Assembly (NCBI GenBank): GCA_029866965.1
Contig: CP123444.1
Span: forward strand, 186,001-250,000
Reading direction: 5' to 3'
DNA: 64,000 nt
Source of the DNA: Flavobacteriaceae bacterium YJPT1-3
GTDB lineage: Bacteria; Bacteroidota; Bacteroidia; Flavobacteriales; Flavobacteriaceae
The position numbers and the translations under genes are program-made. Positions 8,433-16,903 of this stretch are shown piece by piece (the stretch's first letter is position 1; each line of letters begins with the position of its first letter). Under the pieces are notes generated by a model. The model saw nothing but the letters and a program-made list of their open reading frames with translations, was not told the DNA's origin and made no database searches.

Positions 8433-10652
8433 ATGCGAGCATTTTTAGGCGTATTTATCTCTTTGTTTTTCCTGCTGTTCAGCAGCCTTGGACAAGCGCA
8501 ACAGAAGACGCAAATAGAGCAAGTCAATGCACAAATTGACTCTTTGCTCTCTGCTGCTGTGGTCAATATCGAAAATTTAAACTACGAAAAGTCTTTGATT
8601 ACGCTGGAACAGGCGCGCGATCTGGCCCAACGTATCGATAACAAAAAACGAGAAGGAAGTACGAGTACGACCCTGGCGCTGTTGTATTACCAAATGGGTG
8701 ATTACGATAAGGCCAGCCTGGAGAGTGTACGTGCTATGGGGCTGCTCAATGAGATCGGCGAAGAAATTGGTCTGGCCAACAGTTACCTCATCTATAGTCA
8801 GGTCCAGTTGAGTACCGGCGACTATGAAAAAGCAGGGGATTATCTGGATCGTGCAGAGATCATTTTTGAAAAAGAAAATGATCGCCTGGCTCTGGCCAAG
8901 GTCTATAAAGCCAAAGGGGACCTTAGGAGTAATTTAGAAGATCGGGAAGCGGCTATTCTGTACTACGATAAGGCCATTGATATTTTTACCACGGAGGATA
9001 AAAAATACTTACTGGCCAAAACCTCCGTCGATAAAGCTCAGGTGCTTGTCGTCATGGAGTACTTTGATCAAGCCAAAACGGTGATCGATGGTGCTTTTGA
9101 ATTGAGTAAATTGAATAATTTCCCGCGATTGGAAGCAGAGAGCCATCGTATACTAAGCGTGATCGCCAACAGCAAGGGAGACTACGAACAAGCGTTCACC
9201 AATCTGCAGGCCTATTACGCCCGCCTGGCTAAAATTGAAGAACAGACCCAGGCCTATCTGGAATTACCTCCGGCAACCGCCATGGACCTGGCCGAAAAGA
9301 ATGCCATAATTGCCAATCTGAACAGCAAAGGGATGGCTACTGAACGTACGGTAGAAGTGGGCAAGCTGACCACGGTGCTGGGGATCGCATTGTTGACCAT
9401 CTTATCGTTGCTGATTCTCTCTTTGTACAAGAATAACAACCTACGGGCAAAAGCCAATGAGCTGCTGCAAGCGAAGAACTCTGAGTTGATCATCGCTAAA
9501 GAAAATGCTGAAAAGGCTTCTCAGGTCAAAGCCCAATTCCTATCCACCATCACCCATGAATTGCGTACTCCTATGTATGCCGTAACCGGGCTGACTCATT
9601 TACTGCTTTCTGAGAATCCAACGGAAGAACAGAAAAAGCACCTGGATTCGTTGAAATTCTCGGGTGAATATTTGCTATCGCTCATTAATAACATCCTGGA
9701 TCTCAATAAACTGGAGGCAAGCAAAGTCGAGGTAGAACAAACTCCGTTTAATCTTCGAAAACGCATTGACGACGTATTATTTGCGCTGGAAAAATCGGCT
9801 CAGGATAAAGGGAATCGCTTTGAATTGGAATTCGATAAGGCTATTCCAGATGAGGTGATTGGCGATCCATTGATGATCTCTCAGATCCTTATCAATTTGG
9901 TTGGGAATGCCGTCAAATTCACCAGTGACGGTACCGTTTCCATACGGGTGAATATTGTCAATAAAACCGACAAAGATGTGGTGCTCCATTTCGAAGTGGA
10001 AGACACCGGAGAAGGCATCTCCAAAAAGAAGCAAAAGAATATATTCCAAAACTTCACCCAAGGCTCCGTACAGGTCAATCGTAAGTTTGGGGGTACCGGT
10101 CTTGGACTCTCCATCGTCAAGAACCTGCTTGATCTGGTGGGCAGTCGTATCATGCTGGAAAGTACCCTGGGCAAAGGATCCATCTTTGCTTTTGACATTA
10201 AATACGGTCTGACCAAGTCGAACGCTAAGGAAAATCCACACGGCATCATTTACGATGTGGATTATGTGGCCTTAGAAGGAAAACACATCCTGGTGGTAGA
10301 GGACAACAAAATCAACCAGATGATCACCAGAAAAATTCTGGAAAAGAATAAGTTGAGCTGTGATGTAGCGGATAATGGTGAGATTTCGGTCGAGAAGGTC
10401 CGTAACGAATCCTATGACCTGGTGTTGATGGATATTCACATGCCGGGGATCAGCGGTATTGAGGCCACAGAGCAGATTCGACAGTTTGACAAGGAGATTC
10501 CCATCCTTGCCCTGACCGCGGTAACTATTGACGAGAATATCGATGACTTTTACGTTGCCGGTTTTAATGACATCATCCCTAAGCCCTACAAGGTGGAGGA
10601 ATTCTTTGCGAAGATCTACAAGGCGCTCAAGAATAAAAAGGTGGTCGCTTAA
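8433..10652 (+). CDS. Hybrid sensor histidine kinase with TPR sensor and receiver domain
   Basis: This is a 739-residue protein. A signal peptide (residues 1-22) leads to a periplasmic region with tetratricopeptide-type helices (about 40-270), one transmembrane helix (about 312-332), a coiled linker, a HisKA domain with HELRTP (phospho-acceptor His375), a HATPase domain (NLVGNAVKF, DTGEGI, GGTGLGLS), and a C-terminal receiver with phospho-acceptor Asp667 (LVLMDIHMPG) and KPYK. This is the common Bacteroidota hybrid kinase with a TPR sensor. There is no output domain, so it must pass phosphate on to a separate partner. It ends in a 4-bp overlap with the convergent lpxK stop. Confidence 0.92.
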   Translation: MRAFLGVFISLFFLLFSSLGQAQQKTQIEQVNAQIDSLLSAAVVNIENLNYEKSLITLEQARDLAQRIDNKKREGSTSTTLALLYYQMGDYDKASLESVRAMGLLNEIGEEIGLANSYLIYSQVQLSTGDYEKAGDYLDRAEIIFEKENDRLALAKVYKAKGDLRSNLEDREAAILYYDKAIDIFTTEDKKYLLAKTSVDKAQVLVVMEYFDQAKTVIDGAFELSKLNNFPRLEAESHRILSVIANSKGDYEQAFTNLQAYYARLAKIEEQTQAYLELPPATAMDLAEKNAIIANLNSKGMATERTVEVGKLTTVLGIALLTILSLLILSLYKNNNLRAKANELLQAKNSELIIAKENAEKASQVKAQFLSTITHELRTPMYAVTGLTHLLLSENPTEEQKKHLDSLKFSGEYLLSLINNILDLNKLEASKVEVEQTPFNLRKRIDDVLFALEKSAQDKGNRFELEFDKAIPDEVIGDPLMISQILINLVGNAVKFTSDGTVSIRVNIVNKTDKDVVLHFEVEDTGEGISKKKQKNIFQNFTQGSVQVNRKFGGTGLGLSIVKNLLDLVGSRIMLESTLGKGSIFAFDIKYGLTKSNAKENPHGIIYDVDYVALEGKHILVVEDNKINQMITRKILEKNKLSCDVADNGEISVEKVRNESYDLVLMDIHMPGISGIEATEQIRQFDKEIPILALTAVTIDENIDDFYVAGFNDIIPKPYKVEEFFAKIYKALKNKKVVA

Positions 10653-11659
10653 TCCAGCGATTGCTTGACGTAATCCAAAATCATAGAATCCAATGTGGCA
10701 CCCCCTTGCAGGAACCGCACTTGCATGGGCAGATAATACATGCTCGGATGGTCTGAGGCGATACTTTCGAGCCGCATAAAATCTTTTTCTGTAGTCAAAA
10801 TCCAGGGTGCATTTCGTATGCTTTGCAGTTCGCTTTCGCGAAAGCGATGATGGTCCGGAAATTCCCAATGGTCAAAATGTAGTCCTGCTTCTTTGAGTTT
10901 TCGCACCAAAGGCCGGGCATCGGCAATGCCTGTAACCAGGGTAAAATGGTCCGGTAGATCAGAAAAGGCCAACTGCTGCTTTCCGTTGGTCACCTGTTCG
11001 GGATATTCAATACCGGACAGGAAGACCGGCAGACCGGAATAATCGCTGACCCGATCCAATATTCGCTGCTGTTCTGACCTAGGCAGATCTAAAGGACACT
11101 TGGTCACCACCACTGCATCAGCGCGTCGCACTCCGCGTCTAGGTTCGCGTAAGTTTCCCGCAGGCAGGACCACATCATCGAGAAAGAGCTCATTGTACTT
11201 GGTCAGCACTATCGAAAATCCGGGTTGGATCTTCCGGTGCTGAAAGGCATCATCCAGAAGGATCAATTCAGGATCGTGATCCTGACGCAGTTTGCTGATA
11301 CCAGTCCGCCGATCTTCACAGACGGCTACTCTTATTGCCGGAAATTTCCGGGCGTACTGCAAGGGTTCATCCCCCACTTCCTGGGCCGTACGTGTTGAAT
11401 TCACCTGTTGATATCCCTTAGTGTTTCTTCCATAGCCTCTGCTGAGCACGGCTAACTGACGATCACGCAACAAACGGATTAAATATTCGGTCATTGGGGT
11501 TTTACCGGTACCTCCGGTACTCAGGTTACCCACGCAGATCAAGGGTAAGGCATAGGAAGTGCTGCTCCAGATATTCTGATCGTAGAGCCAATTTCGCGTA
11601 AGCGTAATCAGATAATAGACCGCAGAGAATGGAAGAAGCAATTTGCGCCAGTTGCTCAT
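10649..11659 (-). CDS. lpxK: Tetraacyldisaccharide 4'-kinase
   Basis: This inner-membrane kinase phosphorylates the 4' position of the lipid A precursor. It is 336 residues with a short hydrophobic N-terminus, the Walker A loop GNLSTGGTGKTPMTEYL at about residues 42-58, the LLDDAFQHR motif typical of LpxK, and DGLPAGNLREP-like sequence VLPAGNLREP. The stop codon overlaps the stop of the convergent histidine kinase, and no terminator separates them. An exact iterated palindrome at 10832-10845 encodes FRES on this strand. Confidence 0.95.
   Translation of the reverse strand: MSNWRKLLLPFSAVYYLITLTRNWLYDQNIWSSTSYALPLICVGNLSTGGTGKTPMTEYLIRLLRDRQLAVLSRGYGRNTKGYQQVNSTRTAQEVGDEPLQYARKFPAIRVAVCEDRRTGISKLRQDHDPELILLDDAFQHRKIQPGFSIVLTKYNELFLDDVVLPAGNLREPRRGVRRADAVVVTKCPLDLPRSEQQRILDRVSDYSGLPVFLSGIEYPEQVTNGKQQLAFSDLPDHFTLVTGIADARPLVRKLKEAGLHFDHWEFPDHHRFRESELQSIRNAPWILTTEKDFMRLESIASDHPSMYYLPMQVRFLQGGATLDSMILDYVKQSLD
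10832..10845. repeat. Iterated palindrome GCTTTCGCGAAAGC, copy 3
   Basis: Exact copy inside lpxK; the palindrome extends to 16 bp (10831-10846). Read as Phe-Arg-Glu-Ser on the minus strand. Confidence 0.85.
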
Positions 11660-11678
11660 AGGACGAAGGTATAATTTT

Positions 11679-11686
11679 TATCTTTA
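11679..11686 (+). promoter_or_regulatory. Possible -7 element for the Nif3-like gene
   Basis: TATCTTTA lies 15 nt before the ATG at 11702, in the 42-bp gap between divergent genes. A TTG at 11652-11654 is 24 nt upstream, a longer spacer than usual. Confidence 0.4.
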
Positions 11687-11701
11687 CGCAAAAGACAAGG
11701 A

Positions 11702-12796
11702 ATGACCGTAAACGAGGTAAGTCAGGCTTTAAATCAATGGGCTCCGCTGCATTATGCAGAAGATTTTGATAATGTAGGATTACTGGTTGGCGACCCTCAG
11801 CAGGAAGTCCGGGGCATACTGATCACCTTAGACACCCTGGAAAGCGTGGTTCAAGAGGCCATTGATCGAGACTGTAATTTGATAGTGAGTTTTCATCCCA
11901 TCATTTTTTCGGGCATTAAGCGATTTAACGGGCAGGACTATGTGAACCGTACGGTGATCAAAGCCATACAGCATAATATCGCTATCTATGCCATTCATAC
12001 GGCTTTGGACAATGTGCCGCACGGAGTAAGCAAAGGCATGTGTGATCGATTGGGCCTGATTCAGCGCCGGGTATTGATGCCCAAAAAAGGGCAACTTTTG
12101 GAATTGACAACCTATGTTCCCCACGATCAGCTGGAGAGCTTGCGCAAGCAATTATTTGAGGCTGGAGCCGGAGCTATTGGCCACTATGAAGAATGCAGCT
12201 TTAACGTGCAAGGCACAGGGACCTTCAAACCCGGCCAGGAAAGTAATCCAACCCTAGGCACCCAAGGAGAATTGCATGAAGAACCGGAAACCAAACTCAG
12301 CGTGGTGCTCGATCGCAAAGATCGCGGTCGGGTGTTGAGTGCTCTGAAGAAAGCACATCCCTATGAAGAGGTCGCTTATGAACTAATCGCTCTAGAAAAT
12401 GAACAGCAGCATCTGGGCATGGGAATGATTGGAGCCCTGGAAAACCCGGTCGCAGAAACCGATTTTCTGGAAAAGGTGAAAAAACAGTTTCAATGCGGCG
12501 GGATACGACACAGTGCTTTACGCCATAAACCGGTGCAACAGGTGGCGGTGTTAGGCGGGAGCGGAAGCTTTGCCATTGAGGCCGCAAAGCGCGCCGGAGC
12601 TGACGTCTTGATCACGGCAGATCTCAAGTACCATCAGTTTTTTCAAGGGGATGAGCAACTCCTGCTGATCGATATTGGACACTATGAAAGTGAGCAGTTT
12701 ACAAAAAACGTCTTAGAGCAATTTCTTAAGGAAAAATTCCCTAATTTTGCAATCCTTTTATCAATAGAAAATACGAATCCTGTTAACTACCTATAA
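11702..12796 (+). CDS. Nif3-like dinuclear metal-centre hexameric protein
   Basis: This 364-residue protein has the two halves of the NIF3/YbgI fold. The N-terminal part has EDFDNVGLLVGD, SFHPIIFSG and AIHTALDNV, which supply metal-binding His and Asp. The C-terminal part has VAVLGGSG and DIGHYESEQ with the remaining ligands. Residues about 140-240 form the ferredoxin-like insertion seen in the long version of the family, with the conserved AHPYEEVAYE. The family is sometimes labelled GTP cyclohydrolase type 2, but its substrate is unsettled. The next gene starts 2 bp later, and in Bacteroidota these two genes often pair. Confidence 0.92.
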   Translation: MTVNEVSQALNQWAPLHYAEDFDNVGLLVGDPQQEVRGILITLDTLESVVQEAIDRDCNLIVSFHPIIFSGIKRFNGQDYVNRTVIKAIQHNIAIYAIHTALDNVPHGVSKGMCDRLGLIQRRVLMPKKGQLLELTTYVPHDQLESLRKQLFEAGAGAIGHYEECSFNVQGTGTFKPGQESNPTLGTQGELHEEPETKLSVVLDRKDRGRVLSALKKAHPYEEVAYELIALENEQQHLGMGMIGALENPVAETDFLEKVKKQFQCGGIRHSALRHKPVQQVAVLGGSGSFAIEAAKRAGADVLITADLKYHQFFQGDEQLLLIDIGHYESEQFTKNVLEQFLKEKFPNFAILLSIENTNPVNYL

Positions 12797-12798
12797 GT

Positions 12799-13578
12799 AT
12801 GGCTAAGAAGACTGATGTAAGTGTCGAAGAAAAACTGAGAGCGCTTTACGATTTGCAATTGATCGATTCCCGCGTGGACAAGATCAGAAATGTACGTGGT
12901 GAGTTGCCTTTGGAGGTTGAAGACCTGGAAGATGAAGTAGCCGGACTCAGCAAACGCATTGAAAAGCTGGAAGGTGAATTGAGTTTGATTGAAGATCAGA
13001 TCAAAGCCAAGAAGATTCAGATTGAAGAATCGAAAATGATCATCAAAAAATATGCGGAACAGCAAAAGAACGTACGGAACAACCGGGAGTTCAATGCATT
13101 GAGCAAAGAGATCGAATTTCAGGAATTAGAAATTCAATTGGCTGAAAAGAACATTAAAGAGTTCAAGGCTCAGATCGAACAAAAGAAAGAAGTGATCGAT
13201 TCTACCAAAGAGCGCCTGGACGAACGTAGCAAGCACCTGAAACACAAAAAAGAGGAGCTGGACGAAATTCTTGCGGAAACTGAAAAAGAAGAAAAAGAAT
13301 TGCTGAAAAAGAGCGGTGAGTTCGAAAAGCAAATTGAAGAACGTTTGATCAAAGCTTACAAGCGTATCCGATCTAATGTACGCAATGGCCTTGCCGTCGT
13401 GCCTATTGAAAGAGGAGCCTCCGGAGGTTCATTCTTTACCATTCCTCCGCAGGTACAGGTAGAAATTGCTTCCCGCAAAAAGATCATCACTGATGAACAC
13501 AGTGGACGTATCCTGGTGGACGAGCAATTGGCCAATGAAGAAACAGAAAAAATGGAAAAGCTCTTTGCTAAGATCTAA
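12799..13578 (+). CDS. Coiled-coil protein of the C4-type zinc-ribbon family, cysteines lost
   Basis: This 259-residue protein is a long antiparallel coiled coil (residues about 8-185; the motif NVRNNREFNALSKEIE marks the hairpin turn) followed by a small C-terminal domain. In the family this tail is a C4 zinc ribbon; here IERGASGGSFFTIPPQ and TDEHSGRILVD keep the fold pattern but contain no cysteine. Zinc binding has therefore been lost, as I recall for flavobacterial members generally. The role is unknown; the family is thought to bind nucleic acid or act as an adaptor. It is tightly linked to the Nif3-like gene and ends at a strong terminator. Confidence 0.88.
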   Translation: MAKKTDVSVEEKLRALYDLQLIDSRVDKIRNVRGELPLEVEDLEDEVAGLSKRIEKLEGELSLIEDQIKAKKIQIEESKMIIKKYAEQQKNVRNNREFNALSKEIEFQELEIQLAEKNIKEFKAQIEQKKEVIDSTKERLDERSKHLKHKKEELDEILAETEKEEKELLKKSGEFEKQIEERLIKAYKRIRSNVRNGLAVVPIERGASGGSFFTIPPQVQVEIASRKKIITDEHSGRILVDEQLANEETEKMEKLFAKI

Positions 13579-13598
13579 AATCCATTGAGAATAGACAT

Positions 13599-13623
13599 AA
13601 CCCCGATAGTTCGGGGTTTTTTT
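13599..13623 (+). terminator. Rho-independent terminator
   Basis: An 8-bp stem AACCCCGA/TCGGGGTT with a 4-nt loop is followed by a T-run, 20 bp after the coiled-coil gene. Confidence 0.93.
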
Positions 13624-13705
13624 ATGCCCTGTTTTGGAGAAGATTAACAGGCTTTTAGTAAGGCTTTGTGGAAGTACTGACTACCTTTAAAACAAAAAAA
13701 AGACG

Positions 13706-14365
13706 ATGAAATCCCTATTCATATCCCTACTCTTTCTCCTGGGTGCAGCCTCCTGTCAAGAGGCGCCTCAAACTCAAAAAGAAACCATGGCTCTGCAAGC
13801 TCCGGTGCAACAAGAACCGATTAATGGCTTGCAACGCGCCTATTTTGCCAGTGGATGCTTCTGGTGTGTAGAACATATTTTCGAAAGTGTTAAGGGCGTT
13901 GAGGAGGTCATCAGCGGTTATGCAGGTGGCACTCAAAAAAATCCTACCTATAAAGAAGTAAGTTATGGTCGCACCGATCATGCAGAAGCCGTAGAAATCT
14001 ATTACGATCCTAAGGTAATCTCCTTTGAAACTTTGGTCAAGGTATTCTTCGGCTCTCACAATCCGACCACCTTAAACCGACAGGGGCCAGATCGCGGACC
14101 CCAATACCGTTCCATAGCCTTTTATCAGAATGAAGAAGAAAAAAAGATAATAGAAGCAGCGATCGAGCGTTTGAATACAAGCACTTATGATGGTCAGATC
14201 GTGACTGAAGTTCAGCCTTTTCAAAAATTTTGGGAAGCAGAAGATTACCATCAGGACTATAAAAAGAACAATCCGAACAATTCGTACATTCGAAATGTTT
14301 CTGTACCGAGATATAAACGCTTTGCCCGGGAATACCCGGAACTACTAAAAGAAGATGCGCATTAA
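13706..14365 (+). CDS. msrA: Peptide-methionine (S)-S-oxide reductase, lipoprotein form
   Basis: This enzyme reduces methionine-S-sulfoxide in proteins. It is 219 residues: a signal peptide with lipobox GAASC (Cys17), a short linker, and the MsrA domain with catalytic Cys51 in SGCFWCVEHIF, the conserved GYAGG and HAEAVEI. The lipobox places it in the envelope, where it would repair oxidised exported proteins. The following DUF4174 gene overlaps it by 11 bp, so the two are coupled. Confidence 0.95.
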   Translation: MKSLFISLLFLLGAASCQEAPQTQKETMALQAPVQQEPINGLQRAYFASGCFWCVEHIFESVKGVEEVISGYAGGTQKNPTYKEVSYGRTDHAEAVEIYYDPKVISFETLVKVFFGSHNPTTLNRQGPDRGPQYRSIAFYQNEEEKKIIEAAIERLNTSTYDGQIVTEVQPFQKFWEAEDYHQDYKKNNPNNSYIRNVSVPRYKRFAREYPELLKEDAH

Positions 14366-14792
14366 GAACTATTTTATTCTTTTAATTCTTTCCGCAGCAA
14401 TGTCCGGTACTACGATGAACGCCCAATCTTTAAAAGAATACCTGTGGAAAAATCGATTGATTTTACTCCTTGCTGACGAGTTTGAGGAGGAGGCGGTCCA
14501 GAATCAGCTCTCCCTGCTGCTCAATGCCTCTGAAGGCCTTGACGAACGTGATATCAAAATTCTGATCGTAGGTCGTAAAGAGGTCTTCAACATCACAAAG
14601 ACGGTACAGACGCAACTCAAGCCACAAGAAATCCTGACTGAATTTCAGATCATGCCCAATTTTGAAGGGATCTTGTTGATCGGTAAAGACGGCACGCCCA
14701 AGCACCAAGCGGAGTTTCCCTGCAATCCAGCCATGCTTTTTGATATTATTGACAGCATGCCCATGCGTCAAGCCGAGATGAATAAAGGATAA
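14355..14792 (+). CDS. DUF4174 family exported protein
   Basis: This 145-residue protein has a signal peptide (residues 1-23) and a DUF4174 domain. The domain opens with LKEYLWKNRLILLLADE and closes with FDIIDSMPMRQAEM, both typical of the family. It has a thioredoxin-like strand order but no CxxC motif. The function is unknown. The overlap with msrA and the shared export signal suggest an oxidative-stress role in the envelope, which is an inference from context. Confidence 0.85.
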   Translation: MRIKNYFILLILSAAMSGTTMNAQSLKEYLWKNRLILLLADEFEEEAVQNQLSLLLNASEGLDERDIKILIVGRKEVFNITKTVQTQLKPQEILTEFQIMPNFEGILLIGKDGTPKHQAEFPCNPAMLFDIIDSMPMRQAEMNKG

Positions 14793-14974
14793 TCCTGTTT
14801 CACGCCCTTTCAGCCGTTTTCTTTTTCTACACCAATTCTCTTGCTCTAACGCTATTGACCGAGTACCTCATAGCTTATCCTTCACATTAAAATAACGTTC
14901 GCAGACCTCCATTTACCAAAGGTTTAACAGCCTTTACTGCAGCGGCTCCTTATTTTTAAGAAAAAAATTTAGCT

Positions 14975-16087
14975 ATGAAGACTGACCAACCCCTTTTACA
15001 ATCGATACAATTAGGTGCTCATCAACTTAAAAATCGAGTAGTCATGGCGCCCATGACCCGAAATCGAGCCGACAATCCCGATTGCGCACCTACACAACTG
15101 CATGCAACCTACTACGCTCAACGGGCAGGTGCAGGCCTAATCATCTCCGAAGGATCTCAAGTTTCTAAACGGGCCCGCGGTTACATTCACACCGCAGGTA
15201 TACACAGTCGGGCTCAAATTGAAGGTTGGAAAGATGTGACCCGTGCCGTGCATGATAAGGACGGAAAGATCTTTTGTCAATTATGGCATGTAGGCGCGAT
15301 CTCCCACCCTGATTTTCACGATGGTAACAAGCCCATAGCCCCCAGCGCGGTCAACCCCAATACGCAATGTTATACGGCCTCGGGATTCAAAGATACCGTC
15401 GAACCTAAAGCAATGACACTGGAAGAAATTCAGGAAACTGAAGATGAGTTCTACTACGCAGCCATGAACGCCAAAGAAGCAGGTTTCGATGGTATCGAGA
15501 TCCACGCCAGCAATGGCTATATCTTCCATCAATTCTTCAACAGTATTGCTAATGTACGGGAGGATGACTTTGGGGGCAGTATTGAAAATCGCTGCCGTTT
15601 CTTTTTCAATGTATTGGAACGACTTCGCAAGGTTTGGCCGGAAAACTGTATGGGCGTCCGATTGAATCCATCTTTGCACGGTGATTTTGGAATCACTGCA
15701 ACCGAAGACACCATGGCTACTTTTGACTACATCATTAAGAAACTAAACGAGTACGATTTAGCCTATTTGCACCTGAGCGAACCATTTACCGATGTGAGTG
15801 ATGTCGACTTTCTGGACAGTGAAATCGCCAAGCGCTATCGACCCATCTACTCCGGTTCTCTGATGATCAACAATGGTTTTGATAAGGAAAGTGGGAACGA
15901 AGTTATTGCCAAGGAACATGCTGATCTGGTTTCTTTTGGAAAGCTCTTTATCAGTAATCCGGATCTGCCGCATCGCTTTGAAGTGGATGCACCCATGGCT
16001 GACTGGGACCAGGATACCTTTTACGCTCAAGGTCCGGAGGGTTATATCGACTATCCTACTTACGAGCAGGAAAAACAAAATGCCTGA
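14975..16087 (+). CDS. Old yellow enzyme family alkene reductase
   Basis: This 370-residue FMN-dependent TIM barrel belongs to the NemA/OPR group: NRVVMAPMTRNRA at the N-terminus, GLIISEGSQVS, QLWHVG, the substrate-binding pair His177 and Asn180 in HASNGYIFHQF, and the RxDDFGGSIENR motif. The usual active-site Tyr of the last motif is Phe. It would reduce activated C=C bonds with NAD(P)H. It heads an operon with a flavin reductase, DUF2256 and two photolyase-family genes; a 1-bp TGATG overlap joins it to the next gene. The 182-bp upstream gap should hold the operon promoter, but I see no clear TAnnTTTG. Confidence 0.92.
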   Translation: MKTDQPLLQSIQLGAHQLKNRVVMAPMTRNRADNPDCAPTQLHATYYAQRAGAGLIISEGSQVSKRARGYIHTAGIHSRAQIEGWKDVTRAVHDKDGKIFCQLWHVGAISHPDFHDGNKPIAPSAVNPNTQCYTASGFKDTVEPKAMTLEEIQETEDEFYYAAMNAKEAGFDGIEIHASNGYIFHQFFNSIANVREDDFGGSIENRCRFFFNVLERLRKVWPENCMGVRLNPSLHGDFGITATEDTMATFDYIIKKLNEYDLAYLHLSEPFTDVSDVDFLDSEIAKRYRPIYSGSLMINNGFDKESGNEVIAKEHADLVSFGKLFISNPDLPHRFEVDAPMADWDQDTFYAQGPEGYIDYPTYEQEKQNA

Positions 16088-16746
16088 TGCAGGAATTAGA
16101 ACATTTTACCGAAGAAGATCTCAAGCAGTTGCCCTCCCGTTACCGGGCACACTTTATCAACAGCGTAACCGGCTATAAATCGGCTAATCTGATTGGCACA
16201 CAAGATGAGAACGCCAATGCCAATCTGGCCATCTTTAATTCTGTAGTCCACATTGGCAGTCATCCCGCGCTACTTGGGTTTATTCTGCGGCCGCTCACCG
16301 TTCCCAGGCACACCTATTCCAATATAAAGGCCACTAAGACTTTTACGGTGAATCACATCGGCAGCCGATTTATTGAACAGGCCCACCAAACGGCGGCAAG
16401 TTATGATGATCAGCAAGATGAATTTGAAGAGGTCAATCTCAAAAAGATGTATTTGGATGATTTCAAAGCGCCCTACGTGGAGGCTAGTATGGTGAAAATG
16501 GGATGTACCTATGTCAATGAATATCCCATTGCTGAAAATGGTACCGTCATGATCATCGGTCGTATTGAACACATTTATATAGCGCCTGGTATTCAGCATG
16601 CTGACGGATGGTTGCAATTGGATCAGATCGAGACAGCTGTAACTCTAGGTATTGACGGATATGCTCTACCCAAAGTACTTGATCGTTTTAGTTATGCGCA
16701 ACCCGGACAGGCTCCAAAAAGCATCTTGAATGAAACGAAAAAGTAA
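16087..16746 (+). CDS. Flavin reductase family protein
   Basis: This 219-residue protein has the flavin-reductase split-barrel: residues 1-30 lead in, [16 protein letters not shown] and [20 protein letters not shown] form the FMN-binding core, and TFTVNHI follows. Such proteins bind FMN and reduce it or pass electrons from NAD(P)H. Because it is coupled to an old yellow enzyme and lies before two flavin photoreceptor genes, it may supply reduced flavin to them; this is an inference. The start ATG overlaps the previous stop by one base, and the DUF2256 gene starts inside its 3' end. Confidence 0.88.
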   Translation: MQELEHFTEEDLKQLPSRYRAHFINSVTGYKSANLIGTQDENANANLAIFNSVVHIGSHPALLGFILRPLTVPRHTYSNIKATKTFTVNHIGSRFIEQAHQTAASYDDQQDEFEEVNLKKMYLDDFKAPYVEASMVKMGCTYVNEYPIAENGTVMIIGRIEHIYIAPGIQHADGWLQLDQIETAVTLGIDGYALPKVLDRFSYAQPGQAPKSILNETKK

Positions 16747-16894
16747 AAAAGACCTTCCAACAAAGATCTGCGCCGCCTGCGGACTTCCCTTCACCTGGAG
16801 GAAAAAATGGGAACGCGATTGGGAGCAAGTGAAATACTGTTCAGAGCGCTGCAGACGCACAAAAAGTAACACGCACGCCGGAAATCTGGCTTAA
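16730..16894 (+). CDS. DUF2256 small zinc-ribbon-like protein
   Basis: This 54-residue protein starts at the ATG at 16730, 17 bp inside the end of the flavin reductase gene in another frame, and ends 9 bp before the cryptochrome gene. It has [20 protein letters not shown] then [10 protein letters not shown], so Cys14, Cys17, Cys37 and Cys41 form a likely zinc site and the WERDW stretch is the DUF2256 signature. DUF2256 genes are frequently neighbours of photolyase/cryptochrome genes, as here. The function is unknown. Confidence 0.9.
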   Translation: MKRKSKKDLPTKICAACGLPFTWRKKWERDWEQVKYCSERCRRTKSNTHAGNLA

Positions 16895-16903
16895 TTTAAG
16901 TTT

